Source: an uncultured Alistipes sp. (GTDB lineage: Bacteria > Bacteroidota > Bacteroidia > Bacteroidales > Rikenellaceae). From it: a stretch of DNA of 64,000 bases. Shown here one piece after another: positions 18,448-27,266 of this stretch. Location: positions 1 to 64,000 of the forward strand of contig CALUKI010000023.1 in assembly GCA_944321175.1 (NCBI GenBank). The letters run 5' to 3'. The notes under the pieces are model-generated. The model was not told where the DNA came from, made no database searches, and saw only the letters and a program-made list of their open reading frames with translations. Each line of letters starts with the position of its first letter. Positions within the stretch are counted from its first letter, which is position 1. The position numbers were made by a program, and so were the translations under genes.

Positions 18448-18456
18448 GGGGGGGGG
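18448..18456 (+). repeat. Homopolymer run of nine G, intergenic
   Basis: G9 between the HtrA gene and rpoD, at the start of the purine-rich leader-like stretch. Confidence 0.9.
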
Positions 18457-18484
18457 CGGAGAAAGGGCCGGGCAGGAGCAGAAG

Positions 18485-18562
18485 CAAGGGTAGAGAGAGC
18501 AGACAGAGAACAGAGCAAGAGAACAGGGCAGTAACAAGGGTAGAGGGACAGACAAGGAACAG
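18485..18562 (+). repeat. Two imperfect purine-rich direct repeats
   Basis: The units at 18485-18513 and 18535-18562 share CAAGGGTAGAG, then GA, CAGACA and GAACAG with few differences. They lie 50 bp apart and about 80 nt before rpoD. Confidence 0.7.
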
Positions 18563-18642
18563 GACGGAGAGAGACAGTCGGACAAAGCCCGCAGTGAAGG
18601 AAGAAACAGGTTATGAGATAAAAATAAGTTAGGTTAAAGAGT

Positions 18643-19503
18643 ATGCGTCAATTAAAGATTACAAAATCCATTACCAACCGTGAGAGTGCCTCGCTGGACA
18701 AATACCTTCAGGAGATCGGCAAGGAGGAGCTCATTACGGTCGAGGAGGAGGTTGAACTGGCCCAACGGATCCGCAAGGGCGATCAGGAAGCATTGGAGAA
18801 ATTGACGAAGGCCAATCTTCGTTTCGTGGTATCGGTGGCGAAGCAGTATCAGAATCAGGGATTGAGCCTTCCGGATCTGATCAACGAAGGCAATCTGGGA
18901 CTGATCAAGGCCGCCGAAAAGTTCGACGAGACGCGTGGATTCAAATTCATCTCCTATGCCGTATGGTGGATCCGCCAGTCGATTCTTCAGGCCCTGGCCG
19001 AGCAGTCGCGCATCGTGCGCCTGCCACTCAATCAGGTGGGGTCGCTCAACAAGATCAACAAGGCCTTCGCCCGCTTCGAGCAGGAACACGAACGCACGCC
19101 GTCGCCCGAAGAACTGGCAACGGAACTGGATCTGCCGCGTGAGAAGGTTACCGACACGCTGCGTGTAGCGGGCCGGCATGTATCTGTCGATGCACCGTTT
19201 GCCGACGGCGAAGACAACTCCCTGCTCGACGTACTCGTAAATCCCGACTCGCCGAACGCCGATCGGGGATTGATCAGCGAATCGCTGGCCACGGAGGTGG
19301 ACCGTGCATTGGAAACATTGACGGAGCGCGAACGCGACATCATCAAATACTTCTTCGGCATCGGCTGTTCGGAGATGACGCTTGAAGAGATCGGCGAGAA
19401 ATTCGATCTGACGCGCGAACGCGTGCGTCAGATCAAGGAAAAGGCGATCCGCCGCCTGCGCCATTCATCGCGCAGCAAGCTGCTGAAATCCTATCTCGGC
19501 TAA
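18643..19503 (+). CDS. rpoD: Primary sigma factor RpoD (Bacteroidota short type)
   Basis: The product has 286 residues, the compact housekeeping sigma factor of the phylum, without the long non-conserved region of E. coli RpoD. Region 1.2 ([20 protein letters not shown]) is followed by region 2 (FRFV-like [14 protein letters not shown], then [15 protein letters not shown]), region 3, and region 4 with its helix-turn-helix ([21 protein letters not shown]). It would recognise the TTTG/TAnnTTTG promoters found throughout the window. The sequence upstream is an unusual purine-rich stretch. A strong terminator follows 30 bp after the stop. Confidence 0.97.
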   Translation: MRQLKITKSITNRESASLDKYLQEIGKEELITVEEEVELAQRIRKGDQEALEKLTKANLRFVVSVAKQYQNQGLSLPDLINEGNLGLIKAAEKFDETRGFKFISYAVWWIRQSILQALAEQSRIVRLPLNQVGSLNKINKAFARFEQEHERTPSPEELATELDLPREKVTDTLRVAGRHVSVDAPFADGEDNSLLDVLVNPDSPNADRGLISESLATEVDRALETLTERERDIIKYFFGIGCSEMTLEEIGEKFDLTRERVRQIKEKAIRRLRHSSRSKLLKSYLG

Positions 19504-19533
19504 ACGGGTGAGAGGGACGGCAAACCGCAAACA

Positions 19534-19576
19534 AAAAGCCGAAGGGTGCAGCATGATGCTGCACCCTTCGGCTTTT
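19534..19576. terminator. Bidirectional intrinsic terminator
   Basis: A 21-bp perfect inverted repeat (19534-19554 and 19556-19576) with A-rich and T-rich outer ends. It separates the convergent rpoD and the small periplasmic protein gene. Confidence 0.92.
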
Positions 19577-19625
19577 ATACACGCTTCCCGAAGGAAGGGA
19601 ACTCCATCGGGCAGTGCCCGACCCG

Positions 19626-20165
19626 TTACTTCTCGGCAGGAGCCTGCGGGGCCTCCGGTGCGGGAAATACGGGCGCTCCACGACGGCCTTGCCCTTGCCG
19701 CATGCCGGAAGCCTTGCCGGCCTTGAATCTTTTGACATCGGACTTCGGGGTTCCGCCCTGCGGACAAGGACGTTTCGGCATATCGCACTGCATACCGCAT
19801 TGCGGGCCAAGGTTGCGCGCGCCCCGACGGCACTGCATCTGCGACCAACGCATGAACTGTTCGGTCGTGAGCACCTGTTTCATCGTCTCGGCTTCAGCCA
19901 ATTTTGCCGCACGGGCTTTTTCGCGCAAAGCCTCGGCGCTACGAAGTTGTTCGAGTGTCGCGGCATAGACCTTCTGCGACTGCTCCTCGGTGAGCTGCAG
20001 CCGTTCGGCCATACGTTCCGTCCTGCTGCGGGCCAGCTGTTCCACGGTCGGCCGCTGCACGGGCTGCGGAGCATCCGCCGGTTTTTCGGGCTTCGTATTC
20101 TGTGCAAATGCCGTTATTCCTGTCAGCAGGAAAAGGGCCGTAAGGGCCGTCATCATCTTTTTCAT
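19626..20165 (-). CDS. Small periplasmic Spy/CpxP-like protein (DUF4890-like)
   Basis: I use the ATG at 20165, which gives a signal peptide (MKKMMTALTALFLLTGITAFAQ) and 179 residues; a TTG four codons earlier is possible. The mature part has a helical segment with PTVEQLARSRTERMAERLQL followed by TEEQSQKVY, resembling the LTxxQ-type helices of Spy/CpxP chaperones and the Bacteroidota DUF4890 family. The C-terminal half is unusual: Cys-, Arg- and Pro-rich, with four cysteines around QCGMQCDMPKRPCPQGG and a Pro/Ala tail. The role is unknown; a stress-related chaperone or sensor is a guess. An exact -7 box lies about 90 nt upstream. Confidence 0.8.
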   Translation of the reverse strand: MKKMMTALTALFLLTGITAFAQNTKPEKPADAPQPVQRPTVEQLARSRTERMAERLQLTEEQSQKVYAATLEQLRSAEALREKARAAKLAEAETMKQVLTTEQFMRWSQMQCRRGARNLGPQCGMQCDMPKRPCPQGGTPKSDVKRFKAGKASGMRQGQGRRGAPVFPAPEAPQAPAEK

Positions 20166-20518
20166 TCTCTTTCTCAATTTAATTGAACCTCAATTCAACG
20201 GATGACCGCTGTCCGTTTCGAAGCGGACTCCAACGGGAATCATCCTTCCGTTGCAAAGATAGGACAAATGCCGGCGGCACGCTACCGGCGGCAGGGTCAG
20301 ACGGCAAAAGAGCGGGGTCAGACGACCATTTCACACGCCCAACCGCCCTGACCGCCGCGACACCGGCATCCGGAGCTCGAAGCAGGGGGCCTATACCGGA
20401 AGCCGGCTCCAAAGGTTGTGACCGGATCCCGATGCAGCGACCTGCTCCCGCATCAATAGGGGATAAAACGCTTCTCCGCCCTTCGGCCCGGAGCGAAAAG
20501 CATCGGCCTGCCGCCGGA
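20166..20518 (-). other. Spacer between the Spy-like gene and the GH20 gene
   Basis: This 353-bp stretch holds the promoter at 20254-20261 and a short palindromic hairpin around 20214-20231. A direct repeat of GGGTCAGACG occurs twice near 20295-20325. Nothing protein-like is visible. Confidence 0.5.
20254..20261 (-). promoter_or_regulatory. Promoter -7 box TATCTTTG for the Spy-like gene
   Basis: Exact TAnnTTTG on the minus strand, about 90 nt before the start codon. No TTTG is found at the -33 distance. Confidence 0.5.
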
Positions 20519-22681
20519 TTATTTGATGACGGGCGACTGCACCGTCACATAGGGGCAGCCGTTTCCTTCACATGTCGAGACGATCCGTATGGCGCGAATC
20601 GGCTCTTCGGGACGACGGAGCATCCAACCGCCCTTGACCAGCTCGCCCGCACGTTCGAAAGTCTCGCCGTCGGCGCTCAGTTCGACATAACCCGTCGTGA
20701 AGATGAAACGCGGCAGTTGCAGATTGCCCGTCCGCACGGCAATTTCACGGCAAGTGAACGGCTCCTCGAAATCGTAGCGGATCCAGTCGCCCTTCCGGCA
20801 GGTGCGGGCCGTGCGGGCGATGCCGCGATACTCTTCGGCCCGCACATACGGGAACTCCTTGCTTTCACCCATCGAGGTCGTGATCTTCACGGCCGGTTGA
20901 AGCGTCCGGTAGTAGGCCGGAGCGCCGACTTCCGGGCTGCGGCCGCTCCGATAGCGGCTGCGGAAAAGGAAGCGTTCGGGGTGTTGGGTCCGGATCGCTC
21001 CCGTATAAGGTTTCTCCTCGGAATCCCCCTCCGTATAGGTCAGCTGCGAACCGTCCTCGACGGATGCGCTGAGCAGGCCGTTGCGATAGTTCACGCGGGG
21101 CGGCATCAACCGGAACCGGATACCCTGTGCACCCATTGCATCGTAATAGACCTTCAGCCGGCGGTAAAATTCGGGCCATTCGCGCAGGCCGTCGCTCCAA
21201 CCGATCTCCGAAAGGGCACAGATGCGCGGGAAGGTCATGTAGTCGAGATAATCGGCCTTTTCGGGTTCATGCGAGACATAGGCTTCGCTCCAGAAGGCGC
21301 CCTCGACGCCCAGGACGTTCGCCACCTGAGCGGGGGAGAAGCCGCACTTCCCGAAATCGAACGAATAGGTTTTGCGGACATCGAAGATCGCAGCCCAGTC
21401 GTGCCCCTCCTCATGAGGCGACTGCCGCATGTCGAAATAGAAATAGGCGCCGGGCATCACGACGGTACGATAGCCTTGAGCCGTAGCTTCGAGACAGGCA
21501 TCGACATCCTTCCAGCCATGCACGCGGGCATTGCGGGGCAGATTTCCGCCCCGGATGGCCTCGTTCCACACGGCAGGGCGTTTTCCGTTTGCTTCGAGGA
21601 TACGGCTCACGCGGCCCAGAAAATACTGTTCGATGGCGTGGCCGTCCGCAAGCCCCTCACGGCGCTTCAAGGCCTGGCAATCGGGACAACGGTTCCACTG
21701 GGTCATATCGACCTCATCGCCGCCGATATGGATATACTCCGAAGGGAACAATGCCGACACCTCTCCCATGATATCGGCCAACAGGTGGTAGTTCTCCTCG
21801 CGGGCGGCGCACCACACCGAGCGGTAGTCGTAACCGGCCGTCACATCCAGATCGGGCGTATAGTTGCAGAGGATTTCGGGATGCACGCGGGCGATATTGC
21901 GGCTGTGCGCCGGCAGATCGAACTCCGGAATGATCTCGACGTTGCGCTCCTCGGCATAACGGATCAGATCACGCATCTGCTCCTGCGTATAGAATCCGCC
22001 GTATTTTTCATCCCACTTGCCATAGACGGGCCATACGGGGGAATCCCCGCCGCGCCAGGCGCCGATCTCGGTCAGTTCGGGATGCGACTTTATTTCGAGT
22101 CTCCAGCCTTCGTCATCGGAGAGATGCAGATGCAGCTTGTTGATTTTCAGATGCGATATCAGGTCGATATGCCGTTTCACGCGGTCGGCATCCATCCAGG
22201 TGCGGGCCACATCGAGCATCATGCCCCGGTAGTGAAACCGGGGTTCATCAACGATCCGGCAGGCCGGCACCGTCAGAGGCAGGGTAGCGCGCTTCGTATA
22301 GACCTCCGGCGGCAGGAGCTGCAGCAGCGACTGCAAGCCGTTGAAGACGCCGCCGTAGTCGCCGCCGGTAATGCGGACGCCCTGCGGCGTTACCTCCAGA
22401 CGATAGGCCTCCGCGCCGAGGGTGTCGTCGATGAGCAGGCGCAGGGATTGTCCTGCAGTCCATGTCCGGTCATCGATTTGCCGCAAGGGGATATATTCGG
22501 TAATGTATTCGGCGAGCGGTTCGAGGCCCGACGCATAGATTACCGGTATGCCGGGCGTAAAGACGAATTGTCCCTCGTGCATATCGACACTGTTCGGTCG
22601 CGGCAGGATCGTCGTGGCGGCATTTGCCGCCGCACAGAGAGCGGCAAGGAGAAGGATCAGCAGAGATTTCGATTTTCCCAT
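20519..22681 (-). CDS. Beta-N-acetylhexosaminidase, GH20
   Basis: The product has 720 residues and a signal peptide (about 1-22). An N-terminal GH20b-like domain (about 25-145) is followed by the catalytic TIM barrel (from about YRGMMLDVARTWM at 151). The catalytic Asp322-Glu323 pair lies in IHIGGDEVDMTQW, as expected for substrate-assisted catalysis on terminal GlcNAc/GalNAc. Beyond about residue 540 comes a C-terminal discoidin/F5-8-like region. It would trim N-acetylhexosamine from mucin, N-glycan or chitin-type substrates in the periplasm or at the cell surface. It starts 6 bp after the Nim-like gene, so the two are probably co-transcribed. Confidence 0.96.
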   Translation of the reverse strand: MGKSKSLLILLLAALCAAANAATTILPRPNSVDMHEGQFVFTPGIPVIYASGLEPLAEYITEYIPLRQIDDRTWTAGQSLRLLIDDTLGAEAYRLEVTPQGVRITGGDYGGVFNGLQSLLQLLPPEVYTKRATLPLTVPACRIVDEPRFHYRGMMLDVARTWMDADRVKRHIDLISHLKINKLHLHLSDDEGWRLEIKSHPELTEIGAWRGGDSPVWPVYGKWDEKYGGFYTQEQMRDLIRYAEERNVEIIPEFDLPAHSRNIARVHPEILCNYTPDLDVTAGYDYRSVWCAAREENYHLLADIMGEVSALFPSEYIHIGGDEVDMTQWNRCPDCQALKRREGLADGHAIEQYFLGRVSRILEANGKRPAVWNEAIRGGNLPRNARVHGWKDVDACLEATAQGYRTVVMPGAYFYFDMRQSPHEEGHDWAAIFDVRKTYSFDFGKCGFSPAQVANVLGVEGAFWSEAYVSHEPEKADYLDYMTFPRICALSEIGWSDGLREWPEFYRRLKVYYDAMGAQGIRFRLMPPRVNYRNGLLSASVEDGSQLTYTEGDSEEKPYTGAIRTQHPERFLFRSRYRSGRSPEVGAPAYYRTLQPAVKITTSMGESKEFPYVRAEEYRGIARTARTCRKGDWIRYDFEEPFTCREIAVRTGNLQLPRFIFTTGYVELSADGETFERAGELVKGGWMLRRPEEPIRAIRIVSTCEGNGCPYVTVQSPVIK

Positions 22682-22687
22682 ATTGTT

Positions 22688-23176
22688 CTATAACGGTTTC
22701 ACATGTTTGGCTTTACCGCTCCAGTGATCGATATCGAGGCGGATGATCTCGGTGCGGGCGAAGGATTTTTGGGCATAGATCCGGCCGATTTCGCGATCGT
22801 CGGGCGAATATTTTTCGAGCAGCGCTTCGAGTGCCTCCATCCGTTCTTCGGGCGGCAGATTGTGCCGGGCGCGACACGTCAGGACGATGCTCTCGTATCC
22901 GGTCGTGAACTGTGCGGGGCGCAATTCGGTTTTACCGACGACACAGAACGACACCCGTTCGTCATGGTCGATACAGGCGAGTTTCCGCCCGACAGGCGCA
23001 CAATGAATATAGATCGACGAACGGCCGTTCCAGACAAAGTTGACCGGTATGCCGTAGGGGCCCGATGTATCGGTGAGCGACAGCACGCCATATTCACCCG
23101 CTGCGAGCAGTTCGCGCGCACGGGTTTCATCGAGCAAACGGTCCTGCCGACGGACGCCGGAGTTGTCGTAAAGCAT
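22688..23176 (-). CDS. Pyridoxamine 5'-phosphate oxidase-like (NimA-type) flavoprotein
   Basis: The product has 162 residues with the split-barrel FMN-binding fold of the Pyridox_ox_2/NimA group: ARELLAAGEYGVLSLTD, then YGIPVNFVW, then IYIHCAPVGRKLACI, and WSGKAKHVKPL at the end. Members bind FMN, and some (Nim) inactivate 5-nitroimidazoles. The sequence alone does not show resistance, since most chromosomal relatives have unknown substrates. It is the first gene of an operon with the GH20 hexosaminidase, an odd pairing. Its promoter lies back to back with that of mazG. Confidence 0.88.
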   Translation of the reverse strand: MLYDNSGVRRQDRLLDETRARELLAAGEYGVLSLTDTSGPYGIPVNFVWNGRSSIYIHCAPVGRKLACIDHDERVSFCVVGKTELRPAQFTTGYESIVLTCRARHNLPPEERMEALEALLEKYSPDDREIGRIYAQKSFARTEIIRLDIDHWSGKAKHVKPL

Positions 23177-23199
23177 ATTATCGGTTGATTAAATTCAGA

Positions 23200-23207
23200 C
23201 AAAGATA
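23200..23207 (-). promoter_or_regulatory. Promoter -7 box TATCTTTG for the Nim-like/GH20 operon
   Basis: Exact TAnnTTTG on the minus strand, about 24 nt before the Nim-like start codon. It is divergent from the mazG promoter 22 bp away. Confidence 0.6.
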
Positions 23208-23228
23208 CCTTTTTTCTGCAAAAAACCA

Positions 23229-23236
23229 TACCTTTG
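23229..23236 (+). promoter_or_regulatory. Promoter -7 box TACCTTTG for mazG
   Basis: Exact TAnnTTTG. Transcription would start near 23243, which rules out the upstream TTG at 23234 and supports the ATG at 23264 as the mazG start. Confidence 0.65.
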
Positions 23237-23263
23237 TATGAATTAAATCAACACCCAGAGCAA

Positions 23264-24046
23264 ATGGAACAGGACAAACGTGCGGCCGCGACCTTGCGGT
23301 TGCTGGGAATCATGGACGAATTGCGGGCCAAATGTCCCTGGGATCGCAAACAGACCTTCGAGACGCTCCGCGACAATACGATCGAGGAGACCTACGAACT
23401 TGCGGATGCGATTCTGGACGGGAATATGGATGGTATCCGCGAGGAGTTGGGGGATCTGATGCTTCACATCGTCTTCTACTCGAAGTTGGGCGAGGAGGCG
23501 GGCGCCTTCGACTATACGGATGTCGTGAACGATCTGTGCGACAAGCTGATCTACCGGCACCCGCATGTATATGGCGAGATCCATGCCGACACGCCCGACG
23601 AAGTGAAGCGCAACTGGGAGGCATTGAAACTGCGGAAGAAACACCGCCGCAGCGGCACGCTGGGCGGAGTTCCGGTCTCGCTGCCGGCGATGGTCAAGGC
23701 GGTTCGGATCGGCGAGAAGGCCGCCGGAGCAGGCTTCGACTGGGAGAAGAAGGAGGATGTATGGGCGAAGGTGCGCGAGGAGATCGGCGAAGTCGAAACC
23801 GAGATGCGCAAAGGCGACAACCGGCACATGGACGAGGAGTTCGGCGACCTGTTTTTTGCCTTGATCAACGCCTGCCGCCTGTATGGCGTAGATCCGGAGG
23901 CAGCGCTCGAACGCACGAACCGGAAGTTCATCCGGCGCTTCACCTCAATGGAAGAGCAGGCTGAAAGACAAGGACGTATGCTTTCGGATCTCACGCTCGA
24001 CGAGCAGGAGGCGCTGTGGCAGCAGGCCAAGAGCGAAGAGCGATAA
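23264..24046 (+). CDS. mazG: Nucleoside triphosphate pyrophosphohydrolase MazG
   Basis: The product has 260 residues from the ATG at 23264. It hydrolyses (d)NTPs to NMP and pyrophosphate and acts as a house-cleaning enzyme. Two MazG domains are visible. The first (about 10-110) has CPWDRKQTFETLRDNTIEE followed by EELGDLMLHIVFYS. The second (about 160-245) has EEIGEVETEM and DEEFGDLFFALIN. The EExxE and ExxD metal-binding patterns are intact in both. An exact -7 box lies upstream. The gene stands alone, unless the small open frame at 24212 is real. Confidence 0.95.
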   Translation: MEQDKRAAATLRLLGIMDELRAKCPWDRKQTFETLRDNTIEETYELADAILDGNMDGIREELGDLMLHIVFYSKLGEEAGAFDYTDVVNDLCDKLIYRHPHVYGEIHADTPDEVKRNWEALKLRKKHRRSGTLGGVPVSLPAMVKAVRIGEKAAGAGFDWEKKEDVWAKVREEIGEVETEMRKGDNRHMDEEFGDLFFALINACRLYGVDPEAALERTNRKFIRRFTSMEEQAERQGRMLSDLTLDEQEALWQQAKSEER

Positions 24047-24211
24047 GAAGTCCTTATTGCAATTCAGAACAAGGAGCGGACACCGTCTGTTGTTCCAAGG
24101 GCCCTTTTCCGTTTCAGGAGACGGAAAAACAGCTGTCCTTTCTCCAGCAGAAAATACGGCTTGCCGAAGCGGAAGCGAGCGATGCTCTGGAGTTGCTATT
24201 TGGGGCTGGAT

Positions 24212-24493
24212 ATGGAGAGACATCCGATGCGCAATGCCGTAATTGGGGTTATTCGGGACATTTCCGGCCATGCCGCAAACAAACTCGGCACCCTGCTGCT
24301 ATGGGGTGGAAACCTTATCGAAATATTGCAAACCACAGGCGGCGGTTTTATCGGCTGTGCCGCCATATCGGTGATGGCCTTCTGCATCTATGTTGCCTCT
24401 TACGAACGCAGGCAAAACGAAGTGCTCCGTCTGAAGAAGCTCCTTGCAACAGATGATGGCACCGCCTTCCGTTCCGGCATCAGACGACTCTGA
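24212..24493 (+). CDS. Doubtful small membrane protein
   Basis: This frame could encode about 93 residues (ATG at 24212; other ATGs at 24182 and 24227). One hydrophobic helix (about GGGFIGCAAISVMAFCIYVA, residues 46-65) is followed by a charged stretch (ERRQNEVLRLKKLL). This arrangement is plausible for a small inner-membrane protein. I do not recognise a family, there is no exact promoter box close by, and the frame may be chance. A hairpin 70 bp downstream could be its terminator. Confidence 0.3.
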   Translation: MERHPMRNAVIGVIRDISGHAANKLGTLLLWGGNLIEILQTTGGGFIGCAAISVMAFCIYVASYERRQNEVLRLKKLLATDDGTAFRSGIRRL

Positions 24494-24561
24494 CCGTCAC
24501 AAAGAGAGCCGCAACACCGTATTTGCGGTCTTGCCCGATTTCCATGCGGATGACAATAACG

Positions 24562-24595
24562 ACGGGAGCAACCCTGCAATCCGAGCTGCTCCCGT
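24562..24595. terminator. Likely bidirectional terminator between mazG and pheT
   Basis: A 9-bp stem (24562-24570 with 24587-24595) is followed on + by TGATTTTGG, and on - by a T-rich stretch. Confidence 0.55.
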
Positions 24596-24641
24596 TGATT
24601 TTGGATAAGGACGTCCGGCATCATTACCGCATCTTTCGAAG

Positions 24642-24661
24642 AAGGGAAGGGAAGGGAAGGG
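24642..24661 (+). repeat. Four tandem copies of AAGGG
   Basis: A pentanucleotide microsatellite downstream of pheT, outside any gene. Confidence 0.85.
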
Positions 24662-24729
24662 AGCCGCTCCTCTGTCCCCTTTGCCCCCTTGCCACTCATA
24701 CGCATTTTCCGCCCCCCTGCGGCTGCCGG

Positions 24730-27198
24730 TTATTGGCGGACCGTCGCTCCGGCCTGACGCTCGAACTGCGTCTGCAGGTTGTCCATCACACGTTCGATCT
24801 CCTTGTCGGTCAACGTCCGGTTCTTGTCCTCCAGCACGAAACTCAACGCATAGGACTTCTTTCCTTCGGGCAGTTTGTCGCCTTCATAGACATCGAACAG
24901 CGTCACGCTCTTGAGCAGTTTGCGTTCCGCCGCGAAGGCGATCTGCCGTAATTGTGCGAACGTCACGGAGCGGTCGACCAGCAGCGCCAGATCACGTTTC
25001 ACCTCCGGATATTTCGACAGTTCGCTATATGCGATGCGATGTTTGCGCGTCATCCTGATCAACATGTCGAAATTCATCTCCAGATAATAGACCTCCTGTT
25101 TGAGATCGAACATCCGCCGGATCCGTTGCGCCACGACACCCATACGCACAAAAGGTTTCCCGTTGATCGACAATGTCATGCCGTCGGCAAAGAGGTCTTC
25201 GGGAGCCGCTTCGCTCTTCATGGCATATATATCCACGCCGAAACGCCGCAGCAGCTTCTCCGCAACGGCCCGCAGCGTAAAGAAGGACGAGACGACAGGT
25301 TTTTCGTTCCACGACTGCGGCACGGCGGTACCCGTCACGGCGATTGCCAGCCGATACTCTTCCGAATAGGCTGCAAGCGGTTTCTCGGCATCCCGTGCCG
25401 CCTCGTCGTAGAAATAGCAGTTGCCGAATTCGTAGAGTTTCAGGTTGCCGTTGCGGCGGTTGACATTGAGCTGCACGGCCTCCATCGTATGGAAGAGCAG
25501 CGTCTGGCGCAACACGTTCAGGTCGGCGCTCAGCGGGTTGAGGATCTTTACGCAGCGGGCAGCCGGGCAGGAAGTCAGCGACTCGTAATAGGCGCCTTTG
25601 GTCAACGAGTTGGACATGATCTCCGTAAATCCGTTGTCGGTCAGGAAATCGGCCGCAAGGTTCATCAGCCGGTTCCGATCGGGTTTGGGGGCATAGGAGA
25701 GCGTCGAACGCACCTGTGTCGGTATTTCGACATTGTTATAGCCGTATATGCGAAGCACGTCCTCGACCAGATCGGCTTCGCGCTGCACATCGACCCGATA
25801 GGGCGGTACGGCCACGCGCCATACGCCGTCGCGTTCATCGAGAATCTTCACCTCCAGCGCATCGAGAATCGTCCGATAGGTCTCTTCGGGAATCCGTTTT
25901 CCGATGAGACGATCCGCCCTGTCGAGCGAAAAGTCGAAGACGAAATCGGGTGTTTCACCGGCGCAGACCTCGACGATATCGCTGGAGACGGTACCTCCGG
26001 CCAGCTCCTTGAAGAGCAGCGCCGCGCGTTTGAGCGCATAAATCTGCATACGGGGATCGATACCGCGTTCGAAGCGCCACGAAGAGTCGGTATTCAGGCC
26101 GTGACGCTTTGCGGTTTTGCGAACCCATACGGGATTGAAATAGGCGCTCTCCAGAAAGACATCGACCGTCTGGTCGCTGATACCCGAATCCAGACCGCCG
26201 AAGACTCCGGCAATGCACATCGGACGCTCGGCCGAACAGATCATCAGATCGCGGGCGCCGAGTTTCCGTTCCACGCCGTCGAGCGTCACGAATGGCGTAC
26301 CTTCGGGGCAGGTTTTGACGACGATTTGCCCGCCTTCGATCTTGCGGGCATCGAAGGCATGGAGCGGCTGTCCGAGTTCGAAGAGCACATAATTGGTAAT
26401 ATCCACCAGATTGTTCTTGGGATGAATTCCCGCTGCGCGGAGTTCATTCTGCATCCATTCGGGCGAAGGGGCGATTTTGCAGCCCGTCACCGTCACGCCG
26501 GCATAACGGGGCGCCGCTTCGGGATTTTCGACCGTGACGCCGATTTTCAGTGCATGGTCATCGACCTTGAAAGCCGCGACGTCGGGCCACACGACACGGG
26601 CGTCGGCGTTGCCCCTGGCACGGAGATAGGCGACCAGATCGCGCGCCACACCGATATGCGATGCCGCATCGACGCGATTGGGCGTCAATCCGATACCGAT
26701 CAGGTAATCGTCCTCGACATGCAGGAACTCTTTTGCGGGCATCCCTACGGGAGCATCGGCCGGCAGTTCCACGATACCGTCGTGCGACGTGCCGATACCC
26801 AGTTCGTCCTCGGCACACAGCATGCCGTGCGACTCCACGCCGCGAATCTTGCTGCGTTTGATCTTGAACTCCTCGTCGCCGCCGTCAGGGTAGAGGACGG
26901 AGCCGATTGTCGCGCAGAGCACCTTGAGACCTTTCCGGCAATTGGGGGCACCGCAAACGATTTGCAGGGGCGTGCCGTCACCGACATCGACCGTCGTAAC
27001 ATGAAGATGGTCGGAATCGGGATGATCTTCGCAGGTAAGGACTTCGCCCACGACAACGCCCTTGAGCCCGCCGCGTATGCTTTCGATCTTCTCGAAGGTC
27101 TCCACCTCCAGACCGATGTCGGTAAGGATCCGCGCCATCTCTTCGGCCGGCAGATCGACCGTAATATACTTCTTCAGCCAGTTGTAGGATACGTTCAT
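24730..27198 (-). CDS. pheT: Phenylalanine-tRNA ligase beta subunit
   Basis: I start at the ATG at 27198 (MNVSYNWLKKYITVDLP), giving 822 residues, normal for bacterial PheT. The longer open frame upstream translates promoter repeats and is spurious. Domains in order: a tRNA-binding OB fold (about 40-155, with EDHPDSDHLHVTTVDVG), B3/4 editing (about 210-370), B5 (about 400-475), the catalytic-like core, and the C-terminal FDX-ACB anticodon-binding domain (about 725-820, SKYPEVKRDLALLVD). It joins phenylalanine to tRNA-Phe together with PheS, which is not in this window. Three tandem repeats carrying promoter boxes precede it. Confidence 0.97.
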   Translation of the reverse strand: MNVSYNWLKKYITVDLPAEEMARILTDIGLEVETFEKIESIRGGLKGVVVGEVLTCEDHPDSDHLHVTTVDVGDGTPLQIVCGAPNCRKGLKVLCATIGSVLYPDGGDEEFKIKRSKIRGVESHGMLCAEDELGIGTSHDGIVELPADAPVGMPAKEFLHVEDDYLIGIGLTPNRVDAASHIGVARDLVAYLRARGNADARVVWPDVAAFKVDDHALKIGVTVENPEAAPRYAGVTVTGCKIAPSPEWMQNELRAAGIHPKNNLVDITNYVLFELGQPLHAFDARKIEGGQIVVKTCPEGTPFVTLDGVERKLGARDLMICSAERPMCIAGVFGGLDSGISDQTVDVFLESAYFNPVWVRKTAKRHGLNTDSSWRFERGIDPRMQIYALKRAALLFKELAGGTVSSDIVEVCAGETPDFVFDFSLDRADRLIGKRIPEETYRTILDALEVKILDERDGVWRVAVPPYRVDVQREADLVEDVLRIYGYNNVEIPTQVRSTLSYAPKPDRNRLMNLAADFLTDNGFTEIMSNSLTKGAYYESLTSCPAARCVKILNPLSADLNVLRQTLLFHTMEAVQLNVNRRNGNLKLYEFGNCYFYDEAARDAEKPLAAYSEEYRLAIAVTGTAVPQSWNEKPVVSSFFTLRAVAEKLLRRFGVDIYAMKSEAAPEDLFADGMTLSINGKPFVRMGVVAQRIRRMFDLKQEVYYLEMNFDMLIRMTRKHRIAYSELSKYPEVKRDLALLVDRSVTFAQLRQIAFAAERKLLKSVTLFDVYEGDKLPEGKKSYALSFVLEDKNRTLTDKEIERVMDNLQTQFERQAGATVRQ

Positions 27199-27234
27199 AT
27201 TCTGTTTTGAATGATTTGCGTCGTAAAATTCGGT

Positions 27235-27266
27235 CAAAGATACGAAAAGTCGAGCGCAGAGACAAA
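27235..27266 (-). promoter_or_regulatory. pheT-proximal promoter (repeat copy 1)
   Basis: TTTG (27266-27263), 20 nt and TATCTTTG (27242-27235) on the minus strand form a full match to the consensus. Transcription would start about 30 nt before pheT. Confidence 0.75.

Larger units (their letters stand above)
18279..18642 (+). other. Purine-rich spacer upstream of rpoD
   Basis: This 364-bp stretch holds a small GC hairpin (18411-18417 with 18427-18433), a G9 run (18448-18456) and then about 170 nt made almost wholly of A and G on the + strand. It includes two imperfect copies of a 28-29-nt unit. I found no exact TAnnTTTG here. Confidence 0.5.
24047..24729 (+). other. Gap between mazG and pheT
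   Basis: This 683-bp stretch holds a hairpin with T-rich/A-rich arms (24105-24115 with 24118-24128), one doubtful small open frame (24212-24493), a likely bidirectional terminator (24562-24595) and four copies of AAGGG (24642-24661). Nothing else is supported. Confidence 0.5.

Noticed and set aside
20183-22693. An 836-residue plus-strand frame opposite the GH20 gene
   Set aside because: No signal, domain or promoter; the composition mirrors the GH20 codons on the other strand.
24105-24128. Hairpin with T-rich/A-rich arms treated as the mazG terminator
   Set aside because: The T-run is at the 5' side on the + strand, so it does not have the form of a terminator for mazG.
24952-27210. A 752-residue plus-strand frame opposite pheT
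   Set aside because: Antisense to PheT; no coherent domain.
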